The translations under genes were made by a program, and so were the position numbers. From an uncultured Acidobacteriaceae bacterium (GTDB lineage Bacteria; Acidobacteriota; Terriglobia; Terriglobales; Acidobacteriaceae): a stretch of DNA of 53,599 bases. Shown here piece after piece: positions 26,036-34,634 of the stretch (position 1 is its first letter; each line of letters starts with the position of its first letter). The stretch lies in assembly GCA_937879855.1 (NCBI GenBank), contig CALFMO010000049.1, positions 1 to 53,599 of the forward strand, read 5' to 3'. The notes beneath the pieces were generated by a model, which searched no databases, was not told the origin of the DNA, and saw nothing but the letters and a program-made list of their open reading frames with translations.

Positions 26036-29000
26036 GTGAACGCCTTGAAGGTCGTCGGTTCAACTGACGAACGTTCGACCAGTCAGTATTGGATTGCGCA
26101 ACACTCGCGGCCCGTCATCTTCCTGATTCTGACTTTTGGCCTGCTGGGGGCGTATCTCGCGTTTACGATCCCAGTATCGGTGTTCCCTAATACCGATTTC
26201 CCTCGGGTGCTGATTGCGGTCGATAACGGCGTGATGCCGATCGACCAGATGACGGTGACGGTGACGCGGCCGATCGAGGAAGCCGTCAACAGCGTGCCCG
26301 GACTGCAAACGGTGCGGTCCATCACCAGCCGAGGATCCGCGGAGATTGATTTGTATTTTCGCTGGGACATCGACATGTTCCAGACGCTGCAGTATGTGAA
26401 TGCCGCGATTTCGCGGGTGCAGCCGGAACTTCCATCCACCGCGAAGATCGAGGCTCATCGCCTGACCTTCGCCGCGTTTCCCGTGATCGGCTATAGCCTG
26501 ACCTCCGATAGCATGCCGCAAACCAAGCTGTGGGAGATGGCGACTTATGAAATGAAGCCGCGGCTCAATCGTCTGGACGGCGTTTCCACCGTGATCATTC
26601 AAGGTGGGCAGGAGCCGGAATTCCATATCACTCCGGATCCGGCAAAGCTGCTCACGGCAAACGTCACTGTGTCCGACATTCTGGATGCCGTGAAGCGCAC
26701 GAATCTCATCGACTCGCCGGGATTGCTCGAGCGAAATCATCAGCTTTATCTCGGCCTGGTCAGCGGTCAAGTACGCACGCCGGCAGAAATTGCGAACGCA
26801 GTCATCAAGAGCACGCCTGCCGGAATTCCGGTGCGCATTGGCGACGTGGCCCAAGTGGCTCCGAATGTGAAACCGGTTTATACAGTGGTCACGGCAAACG
26901 GGAAGCCTGCCGTCCTGCTAAACATCAATCGCCAACCGGATGGCAACACTGTTCAAGTCGCCCAGGAAGTTCATGACGAGATCGACCGCATCCGCAAGAC
27001 GCTGCCGCCGGGAGTGCAGATCCAGCCGTTTTACGACCAGTCGATCATCGTCGACGAATCCATCAAGAGCGTGCGCGATGCCATTCTGGTAGGCCTGATT
27101 CTGGCGTCGATCATCCTCGTGGTTTTTCTGCGCGACTGGGGAACGTCGCTGGTCGCGGGCCTGGTGATTCCAGTGACCATTATGGTCACATTCATCGCAC
27201 TGAAGGTGATGGGCGAGACGTTCAATCTGATGACGCTTGGCGGGCTGGCCGCGGCAGTGGGACTGGTGATCGATGATGCGATTGTGGTGGTGGAGAACAT
27301 CGTCTTGCACCGCGACATGGGGCAGACGCGATTGGAAGCCATCCGCAGCGCGCTAAAAGAAATCACGGTGCCTCTGATCGGATCGACCATTACTCCAGTC
27401 GTCGTCTTCATTCCGCTGATCGTGATCACCGGCGTCACCGGGGTTTTCTTCCGCGCTCTGGCGGTGACCATGACAGTGTCGCTGCTGACGTCACTGGCGC
27501 TGGCGGTGTCGTGGACCCCGACCCTTAGTCAATATTTCATCAAGGGGAAGCATGACGGTCGTGAAAACGCGGACGCCCCAGCTCCTGGTGAAATTGAAGA
27601 TGAGGCTTCCGGGAAAAACGAAGAAGCGAGGAAAATGCTGGCGGCGGAAGAGAAGCACCTGAGCGGCTTCTTTCTGCGCGTCGTGAATTTCCATGAGCAT
27701 TGGCTGCGGCGCGCTCTGGAAAGGCCTTTGTTCCTTATCCTCTTCAGCGTGGGGCTGATCGTCGCTTCCTATCTTTGCTATACGTTTTCCGGCTCGGACC
27801 TGCTGCCGGAAATGGACGAAGGCGGCTTCGTCATCGACTACATCATGCCCGCGGGTAGTTCGCTGGCTGAAACCAACCGCGTGGTGGGCCACGTTGAACA
27901 GATGCTGCGGGAAGTTCCCGAAGTGGAGAGCACTTCGCGGCGCACCGGACTGCAACTCGGCTTGGCCTCGGTTACAGAAGCCAATACCGGTGACGTCCTG
28001 GTGAAATTGAAAGCCAAGCGCAAGCGAGATATTGAGGACATCATCGCCGACGTGCGTGCCGACATTAAGAAACAGGAACCTGCTCTCGACATCGAATTCA
28101 TCCAGGTCCTTCAGGACATGATTGGCGATCTTACGTCGGCTCCGGAGCCGATTCAGATCAAGCTTTTTTCCCAGGATCCCAAGCAACTGGAGCAATGGGC
28201 GCCAAAAGTCGCCGACGCGATCGGGAAGATCAAAGGCGTGGTGGACATACTGAATGGGATCGAAAACACGGTGAGCGGGCCGGCAGTGACGTTCCAGGTT
28301 GACCCCGGCGTCGCCGCCAGAGCGGGATTCACTGCCGAGGAAGTTGCGCTCGACGCTTCCGCGATTCTGGAGGGCGAGCCTGCGCCGACGCCAGTAGTCG
28401 CCAACGATCGCGCTTACACCCTGCGCGTACGTTTCCCCGCGGAGAACCGGGCGTCGCTGGAAGCCATGCGCGATACGTTGCTGGTCAGCAGCAGCGGACA
28501 CACGGCGACTCTGGGCGCGCTTTCGCAGGTCGTGGAAAATCCGGGGCAGACCGAAGTTCGCCGCGAAAATTTGCAACGCGACGTTGCGGTAACCGCCCGA
28601 TTGGAGGGCAGAAGCCTGGGCAGTGGAATGGCTGACGTGCAGAAAGTTGTGGCCGGGTTACACATCCCGTCGAGTATTCGCGTGGAATATGGCGGGACCT
28701 ATCAGGAACAGCAGCAGTCGTTCCACGACCTGGTGATCGTGCTGATTCTTGCCATCCTGCTGCTGTTCATCGTGCTGCTGTTTGAGTTTGGATCATTCGC
28801 AGCGCCGATTGCCATCCTGTCGTCGGCATTGCTCTCGACTTCGGGAGTCTTCATCGCGCTGCTGATTACGCGCACTACCTTCAACATTTCCTCGTTCATG
28901 GGGATGATCATGGTGATCGGCATCGTGGCTAAGAACGGAATTCTCCTGCTCGACGCGGACCACAAGATGCGCAGCCTTGGATTGGACACGGAACGAGCGA

Positions 29001-29248
29001 TGCTGCAAGCCGCGCGCCGCAGGTTGCGTCCGATTGTCATGACGGCTCTGGCCACGGTCGCGGGGATGCTTCCACTGGCGTTCGCGATCGGTGCGGGTTC
29101 CCAAATGTTGCAACCTCTGGCAATTGCCGTCATCGGCGGCGTTCTCATTTCGATGGTGCTCTCGCTGATCATCACTCCGGCGGTACACTTCTATTTGAGC
29201 AGCAAAAATGGCTCCTCCGCCGAGGTTCTTGCCCCAGCAGCGGACTAG
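26036..29248 (+). CDS. RND-family efflux pump (HAE1/AcrB-like)
   Basis: A 1070-residue inner-membrane proton-driven pump with 12 expected membrane segments and two large periplasmic loops. The start is a GTG at 26036. TM1 begins RPVIFLILTFGLLGAYLAF, followed by FPNTDFPRVLIAVDNGV. TM4 carries the proton-relay pair Asp413-Asp414 in VGLVIDDAIVVVENI, typical of drug/hydrophobe exporters; heavy-metal CzcA/CusA pumps have a different TM4. The mid-protein cytoplasmic linker (after TPTLSQYFIKGKHDG) is unusually charged and long. The second half repeats the fold and ends with MGMIMVIGIVAKNGILLLDAD and the ARRRLRPIVMTALATVAGMLP block. Last gene of the operon. Confidence 0.94.
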   Translation: MNALKVVGSTDERSTSQYWIAQHSRPVIFLILTFGLLGAYLAFTIPVSVFPNTDFPRVLIAVDNGVMPIDQMTVTVTRPIEEAVNSVPGLQTVRSITSRGSAEIDLYFRWDIDMFQTLQYVNAAISRVQPELPSTAKIEAHRLTFAAFPVIGYSLTSDSMPQTKLWEMATYEMKPRLNRLDGVSTVIIQGGQEPEFHITPDPAKLLTANVTVSDILDAVKRTNLIDSPGLLERNHQLYLGLVSGQVRTPAEIANAVIKSTPAGIPVRIGDVAQVAPNVKPVYTVVTANGKPAVLLNINRQPDGNTVQVAQEVHDEIDRIRKTLPPGVQIQPFYDQSIIVDESIKSVRDAILVGLILASIILVVFLRDWGTSLVAGLVIPVTIMVTFIALKVMGETFNLMTLGGLAAAVGLVIDDAIVVVENIVLHRDMGQTRLEAIRSALKEITVPLIGSTITPVVVFIPLIVITGVTGVFFRALAVTMTVSLLTSLALAVSWTPTLSQYFIKGKHDGRENADAPAPGEIEDEASGKNEEARKMLAAEEKHLSGFFLRVVNFHEHWLRRALERPLFLILFSVGLIVASYLCYTFSGSDLLPEMDEGGFVIDYIMPAGSSLAETNRVVGHVEQMLREVPEVESTSRRTGLQLGLASVTEANTGDVLVKLKAKRKRDIEDIIADVRADIKKQEPALDIEFIQVLQDMIGDLTSAPEPIQIKLFSQDPKQLEQWAPKVADAIGKIKGVVDILNGIENTVSGPAVTFQVDPGVAARAGFTAEEVALDASAILEGEPAPTPVVANDRAYTLRVRFPAENRASLEAMRDTLLVSSSGHTATLGALSQVVENPGQTEVRRENLQRDVAVTARLEGRSLGSGMADVQKVVAGLHIPSSIRVEYGGTYQEQQQSFHDLVIVLILAILLLFIVLLFEFGSFAAPIAILSSALLSTSGVFIALLITRTTFNISSFMGMIMVIGIVAKNGILLLDADHKMRSLGLDTERAMLQAARRRLRPIVMTALATVAGMLPLAFAIGAGSQMLQPLAIAVIGGVLISMVLSLIITPAVHFYLSSKNGSSAEVLAPAAD

Positions 29249-29257
29249 GAAAATTCG

Positions 29258-29277
29258 TGCACCTCGTGCAGATTTTT
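29258..29277 (+). terminator. Weak rho-independent terminator after RND operon
   Basis: Stem TGCAC (29258-29262), loop CTC, GTGCA (29266-29270), followed by GATTTTT. A short stem but with a T-run in the right place, 10 bp after the pump stop codon. Confidence 0.4.
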
Positions 29278-29519
29278 GCAATCCTCTGGTTACCGGCGAG
29301 GTTACCGGGAACTGAGCTGTTTTTCGGGCACTTATTACACTCGTAACCTTGGCCCGGTTGGCGGTAAACTATTGGCGGATTTGAGCTGTACAGGTGCCCC
29401 GAGGTATTCGATACGGCTGAAGCCGGACCCTCTGATTTGCAAGCCTTGGAGCCCTGTGATGGCGCAGAAGTTGCACTAGAAACAGGCGCATACCCGCAGA
29501 CTTGCCGGGTTGCGCGCCT

Positions 29520-29534
29520 CAGCCGATCCGGCTG
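29520..29534. repeat. Hairpin next to the GAF-protein start
   Basis: Perfect 6-bp stem CAGCCG (29520-29525) and CGGCTG (29529-29534), loop ATC, touching the GGTGGA that may act as ribosome site for the GTG at 29548. It could restrict ribosome access; inference only. Confidence 0.4.
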
Positions 29535-29547
29535 GTGGAACGAAATC

Positions 29548-31326
29548 GTGCCCGAGAAAGAAAGCAAACCAATTTTCGACGAGCAGACTCTCGCCAAGGT
29601 GCTGGAAGCGGCTTTTGTGATGCAAGAGCACAACCGTGAACAGCAAAAGAATGGTCGCGGCCCGAAGCTGGCGAAGAATCTCGCGGGAGCGGAAAGATGG
29701 CCCGGCACGTCCGCCGGTAAGCCGCAGATACAGCCTACGGTCGCTACTCCAACGGCCGATTCCGGCTTTTCGCTCGCCCAAATCGTCGATATCCAGCACC
29801 AGGTGCAGGTGCGTCAACTGGGATTGCAGAACGTGATGGAGTTGGTCGTCGAGCGTTTGGCGCAAATCGCCAAGGTTGGTGGCGCTGCCATCGGAATCCT
29901 CGAAGACCAGAGTGTGCATTACCGGGCTGCAGCGGGCGTCATGGCACTGGCGGCGGGAACAGAAGTTCCCTTGGAGAAGGCGCTGTGCGTCGATTGCCTT
30001 CGGGCGGGCAGCGTTTTTCGCTGCGCCGACGTTCGAATGGAGGCCATTGTCGACGAGGATGAGTGTCGCCGTCGCGGCATCCTTTCGATGATCGCGGTTC
30101 CGATCTTTCATCGTGGCGCCGTCGGCGGCAGTGTCGAAATCTATTTTCCGCGGCCGCACGCCTTCACGGAGGAAGACATTCACATCAGCCAGCTCATGGC
30201 TGGACTGGTGGCACAGGCGTTGGCCCGGGACGACGAATTCAACTGGAAAAAATCGGTCGCCGACGATCGTGCCGCGATGTTGAAGGCCCTCGAACAGCTC
30301 GAGCCTGATCTCGCAGCGCTGGTCGATGCTCGCGCTGTCAAGGACGTTGCACCAACGGCGGGCACTGCGTCGGTGGTAAAGTCCGCGGCGACGTTCGTCT
30401 GTCCGAGGTGCAGCCACGAACTCTTAGGAGAAGAGCATTTCTGCGGGAACTGCGGCTCGCCTCGCAGTAGCGATTACGAGGCGCCCAGCCTGCAGAGTAA
30501 GGTGGCTTCGTTCTGGAATATGCAGCAGGCGATGCAAGAACCCGTGGCCGATTTCCCAGCGGGCGCGGAAGGATCTAACGAAGAGCCGCCGGGAAAACTT
30601 GATGAGGTTACGGCTCAAGAGCCGGTCATCGATTTTATTGAACAGGAAATCGCCGAACCCTTTACTGGAATCTCCGAGCCGTTTACTCCTATCGAAGCTT
30701 TGCGAAGCGAAACCACTCAGTCCACGGATGTGATTGAAGCGAACGTAAACGCGGATTTTGAGAGTGCCGCGCAGTCGGATCTCGAAATCTCGCAGCACAC
30801 TCCTCCGGAAGAGGAGGTCAAAGCACCGGAACCGACCGCCCTCGTGAAATCGGAGCGCGGCGCAACCTGGACCTCGGCCGCAACGACTCTAGAGTTCTTC
30901 GAGCGCTTGGCTCGGGCAAAAAATCGCGGCGTTTGGGCTGAATTCTGGAACACCCGGCGAGGCGACATTTACCTGGCGATTGCAGTCGTTCTGATGGTGG
31001 GTGTGATTCGGTGGGCAGTCGTCTCCAGCCATTCCGTAAGCGCGACTAGCAATCCAACTGCAGCCGCCGCACACCACCGAGCTGCTCCCGATGCCGATCT
31101 TTCGCTTTTCGAGAAACTTCTTGTCAAGGTGGGCCTGGCGGAGGCGCCAGATCCTCCCCAGTACAAAGGAAATCCACGCACCCAGGTTTGGGTCGACCTC
31201 CACACGGCGCTTTATTACTGCCCTGGCGCCGATCTCTACGGGAAGACTACGAACGGCCGATTCAGTTCTCAGCGGGAGGCGCAATTAGATCAGTTCGAGC
31301 CCGCCTATCGTAAAGCCTGCGATTGA
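29548..31326 (+). CDS. GAF domain, zinc-ribbon, single-TM protein
   Basis: About 592 residues from a GTG at 29548. The frame opens earlier, at 29437, but that part looks non-coding. In order: a short helical N-terminus IFDEQTLAKVLEAAFVMQEHN (9-29); a GAF sensor domain (about 85-230) with MELVVERLAQIAKVGGAAIGIL and SMIAVPIFHRGAVGGSVEIYF; a zinc ribbon with Cys285, 288, 299, 302 (CPRC...CGNCG); a long acidic Glu/Pro linker; one membrane helix (about 473-493); and a conserved C-terminal unit VWVDLHTALYYCPGADLYGK. The GAF ligand is unknown. The next gene shares zinc ribbon plus TM architecture, so they likely act together at the membrane. Confidence 0.8.
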   Translation: MPEKESKPIFDEQTLAKVLEAAFVMQEHNREQQKNGRGPKLAKNLAGAERWPGTSAGKPQIQPTVATPTADSGFSLAQIVDIQHQVQVRQLGLQNVMELVVERLAQIAKVGGAAIGILEDQSVHYRAAAGVMALAAGTEVPLEKALCVDCLRAGSVFRCADVRMEAIVDEDECRRRGILSMIAVPIFHRGAVGGSVEIYFPRPHAFTEEDIHISQLMAGLVAQALARDDEFNWKKSVADDRAAMLKALEQLEPDLAALVDARAVKDVAPTAGTASVVKSAATFVCPRCSHELLGEEHFCGNCGSPRSSDYEAPSLQSKVASFWNMQQAMQEPVADFPAGAEGSNEEPPGKLDEVTAQEPVIDFIEQEIAEPFTGISEPFTPIEALRSETTQSTDVIEANVNADFESAAQSDLEISQHTPPEEEVKAPEPTALVKSERGATWTSAATTLEFFERLARAKNRGVWAEFWNTRRGDIYLAIAVVLMVGVIRWAVVSSHSVSATSNPTAAAAHHRAAPDADLSLFEKLLVKVGLAEAPDPPQYKGNPRTQVWVDLHTALYYCPGADLYGKTTNGRFSSQREAQLDQFEPAYRKACD

Positions 31327-31440
31327 AAGCCTTTTCCAGCCCCGTTTAAGTTGACAACCTCTGGCCGCGGGAGTGCAATCTTACATATAGGTTTCGCCTG
31401 CTCAATGATCATGTCCTGCTAAGAAAAGGGAGAACCCTAT

Positions 31441-32757
31441 TTGGCGCATCAAACCGAACATTCCGAAGAATCCAGCAGCCTGCCACCGCCCGAGTTGAAC
31501 CCTCTTTTAAATCCGCTCCTGGCGGAGAACATGGGCCGGTGGGCGCAGGTGTACTTCACTAGCCCGCCGGAAAAGCGCGAGCAAGCAGTGCAGGAACTCG
31601 TGCGCGAATTGTCAGCGGAAAAGTCGAAGCGCGAAGGAACGGGCACAGCGGCAGCGCCTTTGGTTAGGGCGGAGACGCCTGTGGTGAGACCGAAGATGCC
31701 GGAACCAGCGGTCTCACCCGTTTCACCAGTGCCAGAGGTTTACGCGACGCAGGTTCGGTGTCGCGCCTGCGGCCGAAAGAACCCTTCGACGCAGAGGTTC
31801 TGCGGTATGTGCGGAACTCATCTCGGAGACGGCGGAGAAACCGCCGACCTGGATCGAGATCATCTGCGCAGCGACGATCTTGAAATTACCTCCGCTGCAG
31901 AGCGCGATTTGGATCATTCCCCTGTCGACGAAGCAGGCCCTTATGCGGATGAACAGGACTCGCATTTCATTTCGCGTGAGCATGAGGTCTACGAGCCGCG
32001 ATTGAACACGAACGAATTGTCGTTGTTCCAGACCGGGAGCAACGTTGACTACGATGACGATGACGTAATCATTTCGACTCCACCCGGTGGAGGTGTGTAC
32101 CGCTTTGTGATTGGGGTGGTGCTGGCGATCGTGATCGGGACGCTTGCCTACATGGCGTGGCGCAGCTCGCAACAAACATCGCAATCTCATTTGGAGCAGT
32201 CCGCGCCAATGGCGGCGGCTGAAGGTGCGCCGGCGGAACCGGCGCCAGCCGAATCAACGCCGCCAGTCGCCGCAAAAACAAACCCACCGGAGCGAACTCA
32301 ACCGAACCCACCGGAACCAACGCCCCCGGTGGAAAAGCAGTCAGCCGCGCCTGCAGCCAACCCCGCCAAAGATGCTAGCAAGCGGGTTCGAGAAGTGAGC
32401 ACTCGAACCGACGATTCCGCTCCAAGCCTGCCGCATGGCGTTTCCAGGCCGCCCAAGGATACTCCAGCCCAAGCTTCGTCCACAGCGGGCACAGAGGAAC
32501 TCGCCGTCGCTCAAGGTTATTTGAACGGCAGCAATGGCCAAGGACGCAACAGCGCAGAGGCGGCGAAATGGTTGTGGAAAGCCATAGCCAAACACAATGC
32601 GCAGGCGAGCCTGCTTCTATCGGATCTGTACCTGAAGGGCGAGGGAGTGTCGAAGAATTGCGATCAGGCGCGGGTGTTGCTCGACTCCGCGGCGCTCAGG
32701 GGCGTGAAAGACGCAGGCGTCCGCCTGCGACATCTTCAGGCCTTTGGTTGTCAGTAA
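31441..32757 (+). CDS. Zinc-ribbon, single-TM protein with C-terminal Sel1-like repeats
   Basis: A 438-residue protein from a TTG start, preceded by AAAAGGGAGAA at good spacing. An N-terminal helical part (NPLLAENMGRWAQVYFTS) is followed by a zinc ribbon near 106-126 (RCRACGRKNPSTQRFCGMCG), an acidic stretch, a membrane helix about 222-243 (FVIGVVLAIVIGTLAYMAW), and a Pro/Ala/Thr-rich linker (about 250-345). The C-terminal 85 residues form two Sel1-like helical repeats: AEAAKWLWKAIAKHNAQASL and LYLKGEGVSKNCDQARVLLDS. The repeats would lie across the membrane from the zinc ribbon. Sel1 repeats mediate protein contacts. Exact role unknown. Confidence 0.8.
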   Translation: MAHQTEHSEESSSLPPPELNPLLNPLLAENMGRWAQVYFTSPPEKREQAVQELVRELSAEKSKREGTGTAAAPLVRAETPVVRPKMPEPAVSPVSPVPEVYATQVRCRACGRKNPSTQRFCGMCGTHLGDGGETADLDRDHLRSDDLEITSAAERDLDHSPVDEAGPYADEQDSHFISREHEVYEPRLNTNELSLFQTGSNVDYDDDDVIISTPPGGGVYRFVIGVVLAIVIGTLAYMAWRSSQQTSQSHLEQSAPMAAAEGAPAEPAPAESTPPVAAKTNPPERTQPNPPEPTPPVEKQSAAPAANPAKDASKRVREVSTRTDDSAPSLPHGVSRPPKDTPAQASSTAGTEELAVAQGYLNGSNGQGRNSAEAAKWLWKAIAKHNAQASLLLSDLYLKGEGVSKNCDQARVLLDSAALRGVKDAGVRLRHLQAFGCQ

Positions 32758-32855
32758 TCGAAAATCCAGGTGTGAAAGAAGTTCTTCAGAATTCCGGCCC
32801 GGCCAAGGACGCCGCAATTCACGGGCGACGTCCAGGGCAACGGGATCCAGAAAAA

Positions 32856-33092
32856 TTACTGCATCAGGAGCACCGATGGACTACGCCGCGACTCATACCA
32901 GAGGGCGAGTTCCACCCGGTTCCAAAGTCCGAGTTTGTCGTAAATTACCCGCAAGTAATTTTTAACGACATGCTCCGTCGTTCCGATGGCATCGGCAACT
33001 TCTTTGTTCTTTAAGCCTTCGGCAACAAGTTGGATGACTCGGTGTTCGCGTTCATTTGGGACACGGGTGCCATAGCGTCCATCTGCAGACAT
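32856..33092 (-). CDS. HTH-only LuxR/GerE-type regulator, subtype B (copy 2)
   Basis: A 78-residue stand-alone GerE domain. VIQLVAEGLKNKEVADAIG is followed by GTTEHVVKNYLRVIYDKLG and the subtype-B tail LWNRVELALWYESR, closely matching the protein at 22370-22633. The start at 33092 is well supported by GGAGG six bases upstream. This places the first 82 bp inside the 3' end of the subtype-A gene in another frame, so both genes code on the same bases there. No sensor or receiver domain. It converges with the Sel1 gene 98 bp away. Confidence 0.83.
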   Translation of the reverse strand: MSADGRYGTRVPNEREHRVIQLVAEGLKNKEVADAIGTTEHVVKNYLRVIYDKLGLWNRVELALWYESRRSPSVLLMQ

Positions 33093-33301
33093 GTTTGCCT
33101 CCGATATAAAAGGGTTGCGAGTTTCACTCGTTTGATACCACCGGTGATTCCAAAACGTAAAAATAAGCGGTTGAAATGAGCTTTAACGGTTCGCCGGGCC
33201 ATTTTCAGCTGACTTGCTATCTCCGCATTATCGCAACCTTGCAGAAGCAATTCGACAATTTGCTGTTCGCGTGGCCCTAACCGAACAGTTTGTTCCTTCA
33301 T
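33011..33301 (-). CDS. HTH-only LuxR/GerE-type regulator, subtype A (copy 2)
   Basis: A 96-residue protein from the ATG at 33301, which has AGGGGGGA just upstream; the frame is open to 33367, but the upstream part is not conserved with copy 1. The HTH reads LGPREQQIVELLLQGCDNAEI then ARRTVKAHFNRLFLRFG and the subtype-A ending GITGGIKRVKLATLLY. Beyond that, a 30-residue tail (QTCLQMDAMAPVSQ...) absent from copy 1 overlaps the B gene. The simplest reading is that the stop just after the HTH was lost and the tail is drift. First gene of the second cassette, with a sigma54-like element upstream. Confidence 0.83.
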   Translation of the reverse strand: MKEQTVRLGPREQQIVELLLQGCDNAEIASQLKMARRTVKAHFNRLFLRFGITGGIKRVKLATLLYRRQTCLQMDAMAPVSQMNANTESSNLLPKA

Positions 33302-33374
33302 TGTGTCCCCCCTTGTTCGTTTTGAATCGCCTTTGGCCGGGTTTGGCGCTTGGCTATGTGTTTCCAATTGTCAT

Positions 33375-33390
33375 AGCATCCACAGTGCCA
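33375..33390 (-). promoter_or_regulatory. Sigma54-like -24/-12 element upstream of HTH cassette 2
   Basis: On the minus strand it reads TGGCACTGTGGATGCT. TGGCAC is a perfect -24 box, and TGCT sits where TTGC(A/T) is expected, with GG and GC 10 nt apart. Only the first T of the -12 box differs (A). Transcription would start near 33363, giving a leader of about 60 nt to the A2 start. Confidence 0.55.
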
Positions 33391-33503
33391 TTTTCAGCCT
33401 GGGGTTGTCTGTGACGCCCGAACATCCAATTTCCACAGGCACTTGCGGACAATGAACACGATACTGGGAAACCCCTAGGGGCGCTGAATACCGCCTGGAA
33501 GGT

Positions 33504-33536
33504 CGCGTTTAGCCGCTAACGGCGAGGTTAAACGCG
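33504..33536. repeat. Imperfect hairpin in intergenic region
   Basis: Outer stem CGCGTTTA (33504-33511) and TAAACGCG (33529-33536). Inner stem GCCG (33512-33515) and CGGC (33520-33523), with a GAGGT bulge on the right side. Function unknown; no T-run on either side. Confidence 0.4.
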
Positions 33537-33875
33537 CAACTAGCCCGTATCCTCGGCCTTGCAGCGCTGATCCGACAGTGAGCGCAACTCTGCGAGGAGC
33601 CGAAAAAAAGCAGAAGCGAGCGGATCAATCGCCGAGAAAAACGATAATTTGAGGGATAAAATCAGGTAAATACCTTAGTCGAAAGTTCCTGCCATATCGC
33701 ACTCAATTGGCACAAATTACACGCTCTGGCTTTGGGGCCCGGTTTGCGGTTCCAAGCCCGCCCCCATATGTAGAGTCTGTTGTCCATTCATTTTTTTCAC
33801 TAAGTCTAAATTTCAGACCATCTTGTGGAGAAAGGTTTTAAAGGAGATCTCAACTCAAAAACATGGCTTTGCGAC

Positions 33876-34634
33876 TCATTTCATGTTATCGAGGATGGAG
33901 CCAACAATCCCGCCAACTACCCCGCCTTCCACGGTTTCACGCCGGGTTTCGTGAGGCATGTACCGCTGTAGCGCATGAGCCAATTTGGCAATGGGAAGGG
34001 TTTGCAGCCAGATCCTTCCGGGGCCAGTGAGAGCAGCGAGAAAAATTCCGTCTCCGCCGAAGATCATGTTCTTGATGCCGGGCACGGTCGTGATCTGGAA
34101 CGAGACGCTGGCCTGAAAAGCGCCCACATGGCCGGGATGGACACGCAAAGTTTCGCCGGGCTGAAGATCGCGCACAACTAATTCTCCGGAGAGTTCGAGC
34201 CAGGCCGTGCCCTGCCCGCTGAGCCTTTGCAAAAGAAATCCGTCGCCGCCGAAAATTCCCGCGCCCAGCGATTGCTGAAAACCGACTCCGACCTGAATTT
34301 GCGGCGTCGCACAGAGGAAACCGTGCCGGTGAATCATGTACTCATGACCCGGCGAGACTTCGACGGGCACGATGTGACCGGGAAGCTTGGTCGCGAACGC
34401 GAGCTCACCGACAGCGCCTGCCGCCCGGTATTCAGTCATAAAAATGGACCCGCCTCCGGCAACGCGCTTGAGCACGCCGAAGAGACCGCCGCCTCCGCCA
34501 AACTGCGTGTGTGTCGTCATCTGGATCGAACTGCTCATCCAGGAGAGTTCTCCGGCTTCAGAGATGATGCTGTCATTCGGTTCGAGTACAAACTCGAGAA
34601 CAGGCATGGTAGTGCCGGTGATGCGACTCTGCAT
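33876..34634 (-). CDS. AIM24/TIGR00266 family protein
   Basis: A 252-residue protein of the AIM24 (TIGR00266) family, a double beta-helix of unknown biochemical role whose mitochondrial relative helps inner-membrane organisation. Typical blocks: LEFVLEPNDSIISEAGELSW, GGGGLFGVLKRVAGGGSIFM, PGHIVPVEVSPG, FGGDGFLLQRLSGQGTAWLE and IFGGDGIFLAALTGPGRIWLQ. The C-terminal EGGVVGGIVGSILDNM is Gly-rich, as in many members. No signal peptide. GGGAGATCC upstream supports the start at 34634. It is downstream of the AraC operon on the same strand with a 149-bp gap, so co-transcription is uncertain. Confidence 0.9.
   Translation of the reverse strand: MQSRITGTTMPVLEFVLEPNDSIISEAGELSWMSSSIQMTTHTQFGGGGGLFGVLKRVAGGGSIFMTEYRAAGAVGELAFATKLPGHIVPVEVSPGHEYMIHRHGFLCATPQIQVGVGFQQSLGAGIFGGDGFLLQRLSGQGTAWLELSGELVVRDLQPGETLRVHPGHVGAFQASVSFQITTVPGIKNMIFGGDGIFLAALTGPGRIWLQTLPIAKLAHALQRYMPHETRRETVEGGVVGGIVGSILDNMK

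Larger units (their letters stand above)
33302..33875. other. Long intergenic region upstream of HTH cassette 2
   Basis: About 570 bp without a credible gene between the start of cassette 2 and the stop of the AIM24 gene. It holds the sigma54-like element (33375-33390) and an imperfect hairpin (33504-33536). The part from about 33640 to 33875 is AT-richer than its surroundings. A small RNA is possible, but I see no promoter plus terminator pair to support one. Confidence 0.45.

Noticed and set aside
27491..28576. 361-codon minus-strand open frame opposite the RND pump
   Set aside because: Shadow of the pump gene.
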